A stretch of 64,000 bases of DNA from Acinetobacter higginsii (GCF_000369525.1 NZ_KB850072.1:1238760-1302759), one strand, 5' to 3'. Shown: positions 8,198 to 17,323, counted from the stretch's first letter. Numbers and translations: made by a program. Notes: a model not told the origin generated them from the letters alone.

Positions 8198-8989
8198 TTA
8201 GTTCTTCGCACCACCAAATGCAGTGTTATATGAAACATTATTAAACTCGGCAATACCCGCTAAAGCTGCAGCATTTGCACCAAAGAAGTGTCCTTGAACG
8301 ATACCTGAATTATTTACCCCAGCTGTACCATTTGCACTTGCCGCGCCACTGAATTCAGCAGTACCTGGACTAAATGTCACACCGTTCAAACTTAAGCTTG
8401 AAACAGCAGTCCCTGTTCCAGTTAATGACCCTTGTAAAGTGCCTGCACCAAAGTTAGCAGTCAAATTACCGCTTAACAGATTGGTTGCTGAACCATTAAT
8501 CCCTGCAACGGTGTAGGTCGCCGTACCAGAAGTTGGTACTGTCGTATTGGTATTGTCACCTGCGTAATAAACAGTATGACTTGCGCTCGCAGCTGTATCG
8601 CCTGCTTTCCACCATTCACCAAAATAGACTTCCTGTGTGCCCACCTGACCAAAATTGAAATTACCTAAGGCACTGTGTGAAGGCGGCATTGCCGAAACAG
8701 GAATATGCGAGATATTAAAAGTTTTGCTACCGACAGTAACATCGGTATTGCTTGTACCGCGTGCAGAAAACGCTTGTGCCAAACCTTTTAGCGAGCTAAA
8801 ACCTGTAAATGCATTATATGGTGAACCAGCAGCTTGTACAGAAACGGCTGCTGCACCACCTGGATGGCTTGCATTTGCAGCAGCACCAATAATGATATTG
8901 TTTTCATTACTTGAAGCACCATCAATACCTGCATGTGCAAACACAGCAGAACATGCAACAAGACCGATGAACAGTTGAGAGATTTTCAT
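8198..8989 (-). CDS. hphA: Hemophilin-type secreted haem-binding protein (HphA)
   Basis: A 263-residue secreted protein with a signal peptide (MKISQLFIGLVACSAVFAHA). The N-terminal half is a Gly/Ala/Ser-rich ligand-binding domain. The C-terminal half has the eight-stranded TbpB-like barrel signature of Slam substrates: NLTANFGAGTLQGSLTG, then GVTFSPGTAEFSG, then VQGHFFGANAAALAGIAEF with a final FGG. Together with the adjacent Slam and TonB receptor, this identifies a hemophilin, the hemophore that takes haem from host proteins and passes it to HphR. GGAG precedes the ATG. The only Cys lies in the signal peptide (ACSAVF) and does not form a lipobox, so the protein is soluble rather than lipidated. 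Confidence 0.88.
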   Translation of the reverse strand: MKISQLFIGLVACSAVFAHAGIDGASSNENNIIIGAAANASHPGGAAAVSVQAAGSPYNAFTGFSSLKGLAQAFSARGTSNTDVTVGSKTFNISHIPVSAMPPSHSALGNFNFGQVGTQEVYFGEWWKAGDTAASASHTVYYAGDNTNTTVPTSGTATYTVAGINGSATNLLSGNLTANFGAGTLQGSLTGTGTAVSSLSLNGVTFSPGTAEFSGAASANGTAGVNNSGIVQGHFFGANAAALAGIAEFNNVSYNTAFGGAKN

Positions 8990-9035
8990 TTATTGTTACT
9001 CCATTTTTCTAAAGCTAAGTTATTGTTTCAATAAA

Positions 9036-9053
9036 GATAACGGTATCGTTATC
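9036..9053. promoter_or_regulatory. 18-bp palindrome in the hphA leader
   Basis: Arms GATAACG and CGTTATC around GTAT, 47 bases upstream of the hphA start. It can be read as three GATAAT-like hexamers and so may be a degenerate Fur site, or as an mRNA hairpin in the leader. Confidence 0.45.
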
Positions 9054-9100
9054 TGTTTAGTTATAGGAACAGTAAGATCTATAACTGCTCCTTGGTTTTG

Positions 9101-9130
9101 TAAATAATAATCATTCAATATCATTATTTA
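9101..9130. promoter_or_regulatory. Candidate Fur box upstream of hphA
   Basis: An AT-rich inverted repeat (8-bp arms TAAATAAT and ATTATTTA) whose interior contains NATWAT-type hexamers such as AATGAT and AATCAT. It lies between hphR and hphA, where an internal iron-regulated promoter would be expected. Weaker than the site at 14092. Confidence 0.45.
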
Positions 9131-9177
9131 CGTTTATCTAATTCCGACTAATGTGAAGGTTGGAATTAAATTCTGTG

Positions 9178-12100
9178 TTAAAACTTGGTGGTCCAGCTGA
9201 CTTTCAAAGTACGACCTGGTGCAGCCATTGCACTCCGAGTGAGTGGATCGATATAAAATTGGTTTGAAAGGTTGTTACCTACAAATTCAACTGTGTTATA
9301 GGTATCAACTTGATAGCGTGCATAGGCATCAAAAATCCACGTATCGTCCCAAGCGAGAGGCACATTGAGGTAATAGCCTTTATTGATACCAGCATCATTA
9401 TTTTTACGTAATGGGCTTTCATAGCCTTTGTAGAAAGTTGCTCGCGCACCAAGCTCCAATCTTTCATCTAGAAAACGCGCGCCCAATAAAGCATGTGCGC
9501 TAAGCTCAGGTGTCGACATCGTCACCAAATAACCGTTTGGAAAACCATCATCGACGCAACGTTGATAAGCATCGCGGAATTGAATACCTTGATCTGTTTG
9601 TACTGTGCCGCTATTAATCATTTTATTAATGGCACTATTACTGTCACAGACTTCATTCTTGAGGTTATAAGCCATGCTTAAATCAGTGAAGAAAGCACCA
9701 TTATCAAAACGGCTTTGCAACTCAATACCAGAAAGCTTTTGCTCATCCATATTGGTAAAAATCAGATTTTGATTACGCTCAATTACGTTTTTGGTTTTGT
9801 TGTAGTAATAAGCCAACTTAATATCGGCATTGCGAGCTGAGCTGAGCCAGTTACGCATGTCATAAACATAACCCACTTCATAGTTAAACGCATGTTCGGG
9901 TTTAATTGCTTGAGATGGCATCATCGCCGAGAAGCCGACCGTACTTTCAAATAAGCTTGGTAAGCGATATTCCTCTGCATAGCGTACATAAAGCCGATTA
10001 TTTTCAGTCAAATGAATGGATGCGCCAAGTTGAGGTGCCCAACCACTGTCTTTTACTTTCTGAGCCGATTCAATCGGCGTTTGCTCAATTACAACAGGCT
10101 GGAAACCATTCCCGATCACCACATACTTCTGCCCTAAGGCATTCAGTTGGTTTAATATATTATCGGCTAGAGCCAAATGACCATTTTCATCAGCTTTCCA
10201 AGAGAGTGTATTTTTCTGAGACCAAATCCGGCTGTACAAAGCCGTTTCTGATGCAGGCACCGTTTCTAAACGGCCATCCCAATCAGGATTGTTGGCTGCA
10301 TAACGTTGCGTTAAAAGGTTTAGCATACGTTGTTGCTGAGCATCATAACTCTCAGGCATGGTTCGATATTCAAAGTTGTATTCTTTGACTTTACTTTTCT
10401 TGGTAAATAACGGATTTAACGCGGGATCAATACCATCTCTGATTGATTTATTTAAGAAGTCATCAAAGGCCCAATAAGAGCGATAACGCATACCCGCATC
10501 AAAGCTTAGCCAAGAAGCTGGTCGATAGTTGAAATTAAAATCAAAGGTCTTTTCTTCACGACGTCCGGCACGAGGTAAAGCTTGATATAAGGAATAACTT
10601 GGACCGTATTCACCATAAATATCATCAGAAGTAAGCTTTTCTTTTAAGAAGCTTCCCCCCAAAGTTAAATCGAGCTGATCAGATAATTGTGCTTTATTAC
10701 TGATAGTAATGCCTTGGCGTCGATTGTCTGAATGACTGATTGCCGTATTGATCAGACGATTATCTCTAAAATCAATAATCGTTGGCCATCCGCCTCGTGT
10801 GTAGGTTTCACTTTCAGTGTCGGTTTGCCAAATATTGGTATAAAAATCAATCCACTGATTATTCTCAGGTTTATATTTGTATTCTAAGCTATAGGCCTTA
10901 GAACGAATATTACTAAGTGGCCATTGCGGCACACCAATTTCAGGGGTTAACCCCCATTCAATTCGTGAAGGCATGATCTCACCAAATCTATTTTTGGTAT
11001 CTCGATAAGTGAATTTCAGCGCTTGATCATCGCTTGGTCGATAACCTGCCTTAAATAGCCAAGACTCCATCTGGCTTGAGGTATTGGGTACTTCATTGCC
11101 AGGCTTATAGGAATGTGCAAAATAAGGAATAAAATCAAGACTATTACTTGGCTCAGCCCGTTTGTAATAGCCAGCGCCATGTGTACCTGAAAAATAGTTG
11201 CCACGTTCACGAACAGCATAAACAGCCAATAAATCAAATTTATCCTGTTTCATTGCCAATGCGAGTCGGCCCGCTAAATCATCTCCCGAGAAGTTAGAAT
11301 TATCATTGCGAGTTCGGTTCTTTTTATAAATATCTGGATCGTATTTTTGACCATTAATATCCTCCCACGGCGTCGTATCATTATAGTTTTTGCCGATTTT
11401 ACTCATGTCGGGCAATGAAGGATCAATGGCGTTGGTAGAACCTTCTACTTTTAATTCTGCGCCAAAGGTTTTACCTGGACGAACAATATCATCCGCTTCT
11501 AAGGTCTTGACCACAACTCCACCACCGACTGAAGTTGTGGTATTCCGTTCAAGTGATGGGCCTTTAATGACTTCAATGCCCGCAATCAGATTAGGGTCGA
11601 TATAATTCCGATTATTCACTCCATTGTAGCCACGCCACACCGCAATCGACTGCTCAGTACCGTCAATGGTTAATGGCACTCGACCTACCCCTTGCACACC
11701 ACGTACACTCGGATCTAAAGCACCACTATTACGGGCATCACCACTATAAACACCAACCATCCCTTGCAAAACATCAGCAGGATTGGTGCCTTTAAAACGC
11801 TCAATATAGTCTTTGCCTGCATAAACAGAAGATCGATTGGCATCATAGACTCGATTGCTGCCCTGAGTATCACGATCTTCTTGACCATAGACCACAAGTG
11901 GGGTCAAACGAACAGAGATTTCGTCATCTTGAGCTTGAGTCGAAGATGTATGATTCATCGCAGTTACTGGGGCACTTGAAGGTGCATTACTATTTTTAGC
12001 TGTCTTTTTTGCCAGTGTATAACCTTGACCGACTTTGACTGCATAGAATGCCGAAGATGCTAAAATATGCTGAAAACCTTGCTCTAATGCAAAGTTACCT

Positions 12101-12336
12101 TTTAATCCTGAACTGTATTGCCCTTTTAATTGCTGTGCATCAATGGCAATTGAAGTCCCCGATTGTTCAGCAAACTGATTTAATACATTGGCCAAAGTTC
12201 CTGCAGGAATATTATAAGATTTTGCCGCAACGGTTTCTGCATAAGCATGTTGCATCGGTAAAGCTAAACTCGCAATACACGCTGTATGTACAGCAAATGC
12301 GAGTGTTGAGAACCGAAATAAGTTCCGACTTCGCAT
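9178..12336 (-). CDS. hphR: TonB-dependent hemophilin/haem receptor with STN signalling domain (HphR)
   Basis: Outer-membrane receptor of 1052 residues from the chosen ATG (GGAG eight bases upstream); longer starts at 12360 or 12423 are possible. A signal peptide is followed by an STN domain (KSYNIPAGTLANVLNQFAEQSG, to about residue 115), which signals to FecR-type anti-sigma factors. A Ser/Thr-rich TonB-box region leads to the plug (NPADVLQGMVGVYSGDARN; VRGVQGVGRVPLTIDG) and a 22-strand barrel ending in the canonical terminal Phe (VSWTTKF). Placed between fecR and hphA, it is the partner receptor for the hemophore. It is long for the family because of large extracellular loops. Confidence 0.9.
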   Translation of the reverse strand: MRSRNLFRFSTLAFAVHTACIASLALPMQHAYAETVAAKSYNIPAGTLANVLNQFAEQSGTSIAIDAQQLKGQYSSGLKGNFALEQGFQHILASSAFYAVKVGQGYTLAKKTAKNSNAPSSAPVTAMNHTSSTQAQDDEISVRLTPLVVYGQEDRDTQGSNRVYDANRSSVYAGKDYIERFKGTNPADVLQGMVGVYSGDARNSGALDPSVRGVQGVGRVPLTIDGTEQSIAVWRGYNGVNNRNYIDPNLIAGIEVIKGPSLERNTTTSVGGGVVVKTLEADDIVRPGKTFGAELKVEGSTNAIDPSLPDMSKIGKNYNDTTPWEDINGQKYDPDIYKKNRTRNDNSNFSGDDLAGRLALAMKQDKFDLLAVYAVRERGNYFSGTHGAGYYKRAEPSNSLDFIPYFAHSYKPGNEVPNTSSQMESWLFKAGYRPSDDQALKFTYRDTKNRFGEIMPSRIEWGLTPEIGVPQWPLSNIRSKAYSLEYKYKPENNQWIDFYTNIWQTDTESETYTRGGWPTIIDFRDNRLINTAISHSDNRRQGITISNKAQLSDQLDLTLGGSFLKEKLTSDDIYGEYGPSYSLYQALPRAGRREEKTFDFNFNYRPASWLSFDAGMRYRSYWAFDDFLNKSIRDGIDPALNPLFTKKSKVKEYNFEYRTMPESYDAQQQRMLNLLTQRYAANNPDWDGRLETVPASETALYSRIWSQKNTLSWKADENGHLALADNILNQLNALGQKYVVIGNGFQPVVIEQTPIESAQKVKDSGWAPQLGASIHLTENNRLYVRYAEEYRLPSLFESTVGFSAMMPSQAIKPEHAFNYEVGYVYDMRNWLSSARNADIKLAYYYNKTKNVIERNQNLIFTNMDEQKLSGIELQSRFDNGAFFTDLSMAYNLKNEVCDSNSAINKMINSGTVQTDQGIQFRDAYQRCVDDGFPNGYLVTMSTPELSAHALLGARFLDERLELGARATFYKGYESPLRKNNDAGINKGYYLNVPLAWDDTWIFDAYARYQVDTYNTVEFVGNNLSNQFYIDPLTRSAMAAPGRTLKVSWTTKF

Positions 12337-12443
12337 TTGGCCATCTCCGACTTTCTTCATTCTTGCCCACCCCAGTAAATGTAAATAAGAATCATTAAAC
12401 CTATTAAGATAAAATGATCCCAAATTTATTGCTTCTACTTACT

Positions 12444-12473
12444 ATGACGAACAGCTTTTAAAAAAGTGGAACC
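12444..12473 (-). promoter_or_regulatory. Candidate ECF-sigma promoter upstream of hphR
   Basis: On the minus strand, GGTTCC (12468-12473) and CGTCAT (12444-12449) are separated by 18 bases, about 110 bases before hphR. A CGTC-type -10 is common for iron-starvation ECF sigmas, and the sigma gene lies upstream. Tentative. Confidence 0.35.
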
Positions 12474-12532
12474 TAAATTTAAAAAAAATAAAAACTTTTT
12501 AAAATACGTTCATTTGACAATGAATATACCAA

Positions 12533-13540
12533 CTATTTTTTTAATGAAATAACAATGAGATAAGGTGTAATTTGATATACCTTTAAGTTGGGAAATACTG
12601 TTGCCAATAATTTAAGTGCATCTTGTGTTTGGTCTAATGGCAACACCGCATTTACTTGGATATCTTGCAATGCTTCGGCATTAAACAAGATTTTGCCTTT
12701 ATAGTTTTGATCTAATTCTTTTAACACCTGATCGAGCGGTAAATCCTCTACCATCAATTGATGTTTATTCCATTTTTGTTGTTCATTATAAATATTCAGT
12801 GCGGGCAGTGACTGTACGCCATTTTGATTCATACTGACGGCTTGTCCCGCACTTACAATCACTTGCTGGTTGGCATATTCATTCGCTGCGGCTTGTACAC
12901 GAACTCGCGAATGCAACATTTTTAACTCTGTTGCCGAAGGCCTAAAAGTCACACTAAATGCCGTTCCAAGCGCTTGAATCTGCCCATGTTTGGTTTTGAC
13001 TAAAAATGGGCGATTTGGATCTTTGGCAACATCAACATAAACCTGCCCTTGCACCAATTCGACCACTCTTTGCTTTGCTTGGAAATCAATATTGACTGCA
13101 CTCTTGCCCCGTAGAATTAAGCGCGAACCATCTTGTAAGGTTTGTGTTGTCCACTGCGCCGAATCGCTTTGAATATCAGCACCGATATAGGCAATAGAGG
13201 TATCAGACACATAAAGGAAACTGCCACTGAAGATAAAGAATACAATGACAAATGCGCTCCCCGCACGAACATGCTTATACGCTTTTGCAGACCCTAAACC
13301 TGCTTTAAGTGCTGATTGAACCACTTTTTTATGCTGCGCTGTTTGAGATACTTTTTGGATTGAACGAATACACTGCTCGATGTCAGCTGCAATTTTTTGA
13401 TGTTGTTGGCTATGTTGCTTCCATTGATTAAACTTTAATTGTGCATTTTTTCGTGTCGGCTCATCATCTGAACTTAACTGCACAATCCATAATGCAGCCT
13501 CCTCAACCAGTTGATGATGATCTTGTTTATTGATTGCCAT
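12533..13540 (-). CDS. fecR: FecR-family anti-sigma/signal transducer
   Basis: A 335-residue membrane-spanning regulator. The cytoplasmic N-terminus (EEAALWIVQLSSDDEPTRKNAQLKFNQWKQHSQQHQ) is the FecR_N/DUF4880 motif. One transmembrane helix (SAFVIVFFIFSGSFLYV, around residues 98-114) is followed by a periplasmic FecR domain (TLQDGSRLILRGKSAVNIDF... VELVQGQVYVDV... GTAFSVTF) and a C-terminal secretin/STN-like segment. It relays receptor occupancy to the ECF sigma. The ATG directly abuts the sigma stop codon, so the two are translationally coupled. Confidence 0.9.
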   Translation of the reverse strand: MAINKQDHHQLVEEAALWIVQLSSDDEPTRKNAQLKFNQWKQHSQQHQKIAADIEQCIRSIQKVSQTAQHKKVVQSALKAGLGSAKAYKHVRAGSAFVIVFFIFSGSFLYVSDTSIAYIGADIQSDSAQWTTQTLQDGSRLILRGKSAVNIDFQAKQRVVELVQGQVYVDVAKDPNRPFLVKTKHGQIQALGTAFSVTFRPSATELKMLHSRVRVQAAANEYANQQVIVSAGQAVSMNQNGVQSLPALNIYNEQQKWNKHQLMVEDLPLDQVLKELDQNYKGKILFNAEALQDIQVNAVLPLDQTQDALKLLATVFPNLKVYQITPYLIVISLKK

Positions 13541-14068
13541 TTAAGTATTGAAATCCATTTCTAAACGCGCCTGATAGCAACGAATCAAACAATTTGCTAA
13601 ATATTTTTGAATCATTTTGGTTGAAACACCCAACTGTTCTGCTGTTTCTTTATGGGTATAACCTTCTAGATAATGCAAGATAAAAGCCTGCTGTGCTTTT
13701 GCAGAGACATCTTCCAATGCCTTACACATTTGGTCGAGTGCCTGAATAATCTGCATTTGATCTTCTGGCGAAGCAACCGCATCCAGCATGTATTCCATCT
13801 GGCTTAAGCCATCTAAATAAGCCTGTTCAATGCGTTTGCGACGGACTTGGTCAATGAGTAAGTTTTTTGCTATTGAAGTAAGATAAGCGCGAGGTTCTTT
13901 AATGCCCAGCAGCTCATCGCGTGTTTGCAGTAATTTGATAAAGGTGTCTTGTACTAAGTCAGCAGCTTGATCAGTATTGCCTATTTTCTGTCTCAACCAT
14001 TGATGAAGCCAGCCTCTATGGTTTCTGTATAACTGATCTACAAGCATAGGGGTTTTGTTCACGATCAT
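13541..14068 (-). CDS. fecI: FecI-type ECF sigma factor (iron/haem starvation)
   Basis: A 175-residue ECF sigma factor. Region 2 is DLVQDTFIKLLQTRDELLGIKEPRAYLTSIAKNLL (residues about 40-75), and region 4 is QAFILHYLEGYTHKETAEQLGVSTKMIQKYLANCL, both typical of the FecI group. Paired with FecR and the STN receptor it forms a cell-surface signalling circuit that should activate hphR/hphA when the hemophore-haem complex binds. An upstream TTG at 14077 is possible, but ATG at 14068 is preferred. A near-perfect Fur box overlaps its promoter region. Confidence 0.9.
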   Translation of the reverse strand: MIVNKTPMLVDQLYRNHRGWLHQWLRQKIGNTDQAADLVQDTFIKLLQTRDELLGIKEPRAYLTSIAKNLLIDQVRRKRIEQAYLDGLSQMEYMLDAVASPEDQMQIIQALDQMCKALEDVSAKAQQAFILHYLEGYTHKETAEQLGVSTKMIQKYLANCLIRCYQARLEMDFNT

Positions 14069-14091
14069 CTGACTCAAAACAAAGTGTGTTT

Positions 14092-14112
14092 AAATGATAA
14101 TAATTATCATTT
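14092..14112. promoter_or_regulatory. Fur box upstream of the fecI-type sigma gene
   Basis: A perfect 21-base palindrome with arms AAATGATAAT and ATTATCATTT about a central A, 24 bases upstream of the sigma ATG. It matches the GATAAT-type Fur consensus closely and implies iron repression of the sigma/anti-sigma pair. Confidence 0.85.
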
Positions 14113-14213
14113 ATAAAATCAAGAAAGAATCACACAAACTTTCGTTGACTGTTATTTTTATAAGCATAGCGTGCATAATACATCGCTCCAAGAATGCAGT
14201 AGCAAGCAATAAT

Positions 14214-15071
14214 TTATTGATTTAACAATGCTTCTACCCACAAAATCAGTTCATTCATGTTTCTATTTCGGCGTTTTAACTGCTCTTTATTTGGAATGTA
14301 ATAGCACAGCTCAGATTGTACGGGCTGTGTTGGCAACGTTTGCAGCAATTTCGCATGGATTAAACGATGAACTAATGTGCTTGAACAAAATACCAATCCA
14401 TCACTGGCAAGTGCCTCTTGGATACCAAAAATTTCTTGATCAAAGTTTTTGAGCTGAATATTCAAACGCGCTAAACCATTTTGTTCAAGCCATGTTGGTA
14501 ATGGAGATTTTGGTAAATTCTTATTTTTCCATTCTGTACTCAATAGTGTAATTGCTTGTTCAGTCCAGACACTCATATCTAGTCTTGCTGCCGCAAACCC
14601 ATTAAATGACTCATATCTAATAATATCTGATGCAGCAACGGATGAAGCAGCACCATAGCGGATTGGTAGCGCATATAGATGATTTTCCAAACTTTCACCT
14701 GTAGAGATCTCAAGCTCGATCTCTGGATGGAGTTGTGAAAAAGTCTGCATGGCTGGAATCAAAACCATTGCTGCCAAGGATGACGTTGTGGTGATCTTAA
14801 TCACCCGGCTGGCGGTACTCACCTCCTCCAAAGCATCTTCGATGGTACGAAATCCATTTGATATCGCACTCGCTAATTTCTCGCCTGTCTCGGTTAAGCT
14901 GATTTTTCGAACCTGCCGATAAAACAAGTCTACATTTAAACGGCTTTCCAAATTGCTGACGTGATGAGAAATTGCAGTTGGTGTCAAGGACAACTCCTCC
15001 GCAGCCAATTTAAAACTGCCTAGGCGAGCAGCAGATTCAAATGCTTTCAATGCTTGTAAGGAAACCTGCAT
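14214..15071 (-). CDS. LysR-family transcriptional regulator (GcvA-like)
   Basis: A 285-residue LysR regulator: N-terminal winged HTH (ALKAFESAARLGSFKLAAEELSLTPTAISHHVSNLESRL) and a C-terminal effector domain. The start at 15071 (MQVSLQ) has GGAG eight bases upstream; the longer reading to 15119 does not. It is divergent from the azoreductase gene with 127 bases between, so it most likely controls that gene and itself. The effector domain is somewhat shorter than usual. Inducer unknown. Confidence 0.87.
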   Translation of the reverse strand: MQVSLQALKAFESAARLGSFKLAAEELSLTPTAISHHVSNLESRLNVDLFYRQVRKISLTETGEKLASAISNGFRTIEDALEEVSTASRVIKITTTSSLAAMVLIPAMQTFSQLHPEIELEISTGESLENHLYALPIRYGAASSVAASDIIRYESFNGFAAARLDMSVWTEQAITLLSTEWKNKNLPKSPLPTWLEQNGLARLNIQLKNFDQEIFGIQEALASDGLVFCSSTLVHRLIHAKLLQTLPTQPVQSELCYYIPNKEQLKRRNRNMNELILWVEALLNQ

Positions 15072-15198
15072 TTTCAACACTCCATAAATAAGTTTTATAG
15101 ATGAATTTAATTCATTCATAACTGTAATTTACTGATTTGTCCAGCCTGCAACGACCTCTTAAGATGAGTTTATCTTTTCATTCCTCAAGTGAGCGATC

Positions 15199-15900
15199 AT
15201 GACAACCCTATTACATATTGATGCCAGTGTTCGAGCAGCTTTCAACCCGAATCCAAGTCATAATTCCATTTCCAAAAATATCGCGAAACGCTTTATTGAG
15301 ACTTTAAAACAGCAACAAGTCATAGATGAGTATATTTATCGTGATGTAGGCATGAATCCACCCGCTTTTATTAATCAAGACTGGATTGGTGCTGTGTTTA
15401 GCCCTGAAGAAAAAAGAACAACCGCGCAAAAGGAAATCTTAGCCTTATCTGATCAATTGATTGCCGAAGTTGCAGCAGCCGATCTCATTGTGATTGCATC
15501 ACCGATGTATAACTATGGTATGCCTGCACAATTAAAAGCGTGGTTTGATCAAATTATCCGTATCAATAAAACCTTTGACTTTGACCTTGCACGTGGCGAC
15601 TTTCCACTCCAACCTTTACTGTCAGGTAAACGCTTAGTGATTATCACGTCAAGTGGAGAATTTGGTTTTGACACAGATGGTATTCGCGCCAATCAAAGCC
15701 ATCTTGTGCCGCATCTGCGCACTCTCAGCAAATATTTAGGGATTGAGCATATTGATGAAATTGCATCTGAATACCAAGAATTTGCAGATACTCGCCATCA
15801 AAAATCTTTAGACAATGCATTCAATCAAGCAGAAACACTCGCAACAGAATTAGCACTTTTTCAGCAACGGAACAGCGCGTTGCATGTGGAATATGAATAA
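15199..15900 (+). CDS. azoR: FMN-dependent NADH:quinone/azo oxidoreductase (AzoR type)
   Basis: A 233-residue flavodoxin-fold oxidoreductase. LLHIDASVR at the N-terminus with the following Ser residues forms the FMN phosphate loop, and PMYNYGMPAQLKAWFD with VIITSSGEFGF are hallmark AzoR segments. Such enzymes reduce quinones and azo compounds by two-electron steps, protecting against thiol stress. It is divergent from a LysR gene, its likely regulator. It carries no MerR-type operator and so is outside the adjacent regulon by this criterion. Confidence 0.88.
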   Translation: MTTLLHIDASVRAAFNPNPSHNSISKNIAKRFIETLKQQQVIDEYIYRDVGMNPPAFINQDWIGAVFSPEEKRTTAQKEILALSDQLIAEVAAADLIVIASPMYNYGMPAQLKAWFDQIIRINKTFDFDLARGDFPLQPLLSGKRLVIITSSGEFGFDTDGIRANQSHLVPHLRTLSKYLGIEHIDEIASEYQEFADTRHQKSLDNAFNQAETLATELALFQQRNSALHVEYE

Positions 15901-15996
15901 TTTCGGCATCTAAAATAAGTAGAAGATTAATGGATAGCGTGATTCTTATCGATCACTTTATCCATGTTCTCTTTAACTTTTTTACTGATGAAAAAT

Positions 15997-16692
15997 TCAT
16001 GATTTAGCTTCTAAAGCATCAATTATGGCAAATGCTGTAACACGTGCAGAAAATGGATTCTGTCCTGTAATCAGATTCGCATCACGCACCACATTGGGTA
16101 GAAATGGAATGAATTTTCTTTGATAAAGTGCGCCACGTTGTTTTGCCAGTTCTTCAGCGTTATAAGGTACTTTCTTTGCCACCCCAGCCAATACTTCTTC
16201 ACACCATGCAAAACCTGTCAGCTTTTTCCCTTGAATTAAATATTGTCCATTTGATAACTGAACATTGAGCAATCCACAATAACCATGGCAGACACTGGCA
16301 ACAATGCCACCATGTTCATAAATATTTTTGCTGATGTTCTGCAATTCAGCATTGTCTAGGAAGTCCCACATCACCCCATGCCCACCGGTGTAATAGATTG
16401 CATCATAATCTTGCCAGTTAATCTCAGAGGGCTTTTTGGTGGTTTCCAATAACTGCATAAAAGCAGGATCATTTTTACGTTTAAGCACAGAAGCATCGGC
16501 AACAAAACGTTCTAATGATTTAGGTTCGATCGGCGAATGCCCACCATTTGGGCTGACAATGTCTTGAAGATAATGTTGCTTTTCAAACTCATCATCGGCA
16601 TGCGTCAGTTCCCCTAACCATAATCCAGTTGGACGATCGATACCCTCATATTTAGAGATGTTGGTTACCACATGGAGAATACGTTTTGACAT
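15997..16692 (-). CDS. Cytoplasmic DJ-1/PfpI-family protein (Hsp31-like)
   Basis: A 231-residue class I amidotransferase-like protein. The nucleophile elbow is ASVCHGYCGL (Cys at about residue 126), preceded by YYTGGHGVMWDF, the substrate-binding loop of the Hsp31/glyoxalase III group. These proteins act on methylglyoxal or glycated products or as chaperones; which applies here is unproven. No signal peptide. It is divergent from the merR gene, and its promoter contains the first MerR-type operator (16739-16769). Its paralogue at 17324 carries a signal peptide. Confidence 0.85.
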   Translation of the reverse strand: MSKRILHVVTNISKYEGIDRPTGLWLGELTHADDEFEKQHYLQDIVSPNGGHSPIEPKSLERFVADASVLKRKNDPAFMQLLETTKKPSEINWQDYDAIYYTGGHGVMWDFLDNAELQNISKNIYEHGGIVASVCHGYCGLLNVQLSNGQYLIQGKKLTGFAWCEEVLAGVAKKVPYNAEELAKQRGALYQRKFIPFLPNVVRDANLITGQNPFSARVTAFAIIDALEAKS

Positions 16693-16738
16693 CTTTCACC
16701 TCTACTTTTTGATTTATTTTTAATCTTGCTTTTGCATC

Positions 16739-16769
16739 ACTATAAGCTTAAAGTTTGCTTTAATGTCAA
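16739..16769 (-). promoter_or_regulatory. MerR-type promoter/operator A (for the DJ-1 gene at 15997)
   Basis: On the minus strand TTGACA (16764-16769) and TATAGT (16739-16744) are 19 bases apart, with a TTAAAG/CTTTAA dyad in the spacer. A 19-bp spacer needing DNA distortion is the hallmark of MerR-activated promoters. It lies between the DJ-1 gene and merR. Confidence 0.85.
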
Positions 16770-16782
16770 GAGAAAATCAGTA

Positions 16783-17196
16783 ATGAATATCAGTGAATTA
16801 TCTAAACAAAGTGGTTTAAGCACCCCAACCATTCGTTATTATGAGCAAATCAAGCTGTTACCGAAGGCTAAACGCAAATCAAATGGCTATCGGGAATATA
16901 GTGAAAATGATCTCAAACAGCTATTCCTGATCCAACAAGCACAGCAAGTTGGCTTTTCTCTGACAGAAATTAAAGCGTTTTTACCATCGAATGTCTCTTC
17001 ATGGAATCATGACATTCTCATTGGCTTGCTCGAAAGCAAGATCAAAGATATTGAAGAACTAGAGCAAAAACTGGCAGTGAGTAAGCAAAATCTGCAAATG
17101 ATGATTGTGGCGATCAATAGCAAACCAGATGAAATTACCTGCGAAGAAAATGCACAGCGTTTGCTCAATTTGTACTATACCAACGACAAAGCTTAA
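16783..17196 (+). CDS. MerR-family regulator of the local detoxification regulon
   Basis: A 137-residue MerR regulator: winged HTH (ISELSKQSGLSTPTIRYYEQIKLLPKAKRKSNGYREYSE), second HTH and a dimerisation coiled coil (LESKIKDIEELEQKLAVSKQNLQMM). It has a single Cys, near residue 119 (EITCEEN), and no metal-binding loop like that of CueR, so a small organic or electrophilic inducer is more likely than a metal. The start at 16783 gives the canonical MerR N-terminus; the longer reading from 16726 would run through operator A. Six operators with a common dyad surround it, the likely targets. Confidence 0.88.
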   Translation: MNISELSKQSGLSTPTIRYYEQIKLLPKAKRKSNGYREYSENDLKQLFLIQQAQQVGFSLTEIKAFLPSNVSSWNHDILIGLLESKIKDIEELEQKLAVSKQNLQMMIVAINSKPDEITCEENAQRLLNLYYTNDKA

Positions 17197-17262
17197 TACG
17201 TCATTAATCAATTTTTAAACCATCATCACAACAACTACTCATCAAGAAATGCGCAAAAGTAC

Positions 17263-17293
17263 TTGACCTTAAACCTCACTTTAAACATAGCAT
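17263..17293 (+). promoter_or_regulatory. MerR-type promoter/operator B (for the exported DJ-1 gene)
   Basis: TTGACC (17263-17268) and TAGCAT (17288-17293) are 19 bases apart with TTAAAC/CTTTAA half-sites in the spacer. The left half-site is slightly degenerate. It lies 30 bases before the ATG at 17324. Confidence 0.85.
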
Positions 17294-17323
17294 CAACCTC
17301 AGGTATCAAATGAGGAACCTGTC

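Noticed and set aside
8655-8978. 107-residue open frame opposite hphA
   Set aside because: Antisense shadow of the low-complexity Ala/Gly codons of hphA; no ribosome site.
15199-15900. Azoreductase as a member of the MerR regulon
   Set aside because: No 19-bp-spacer promoter with the TTAAAG/CTTTAA dyad lies before it; a divergent LysR gene is the likelier regulator.
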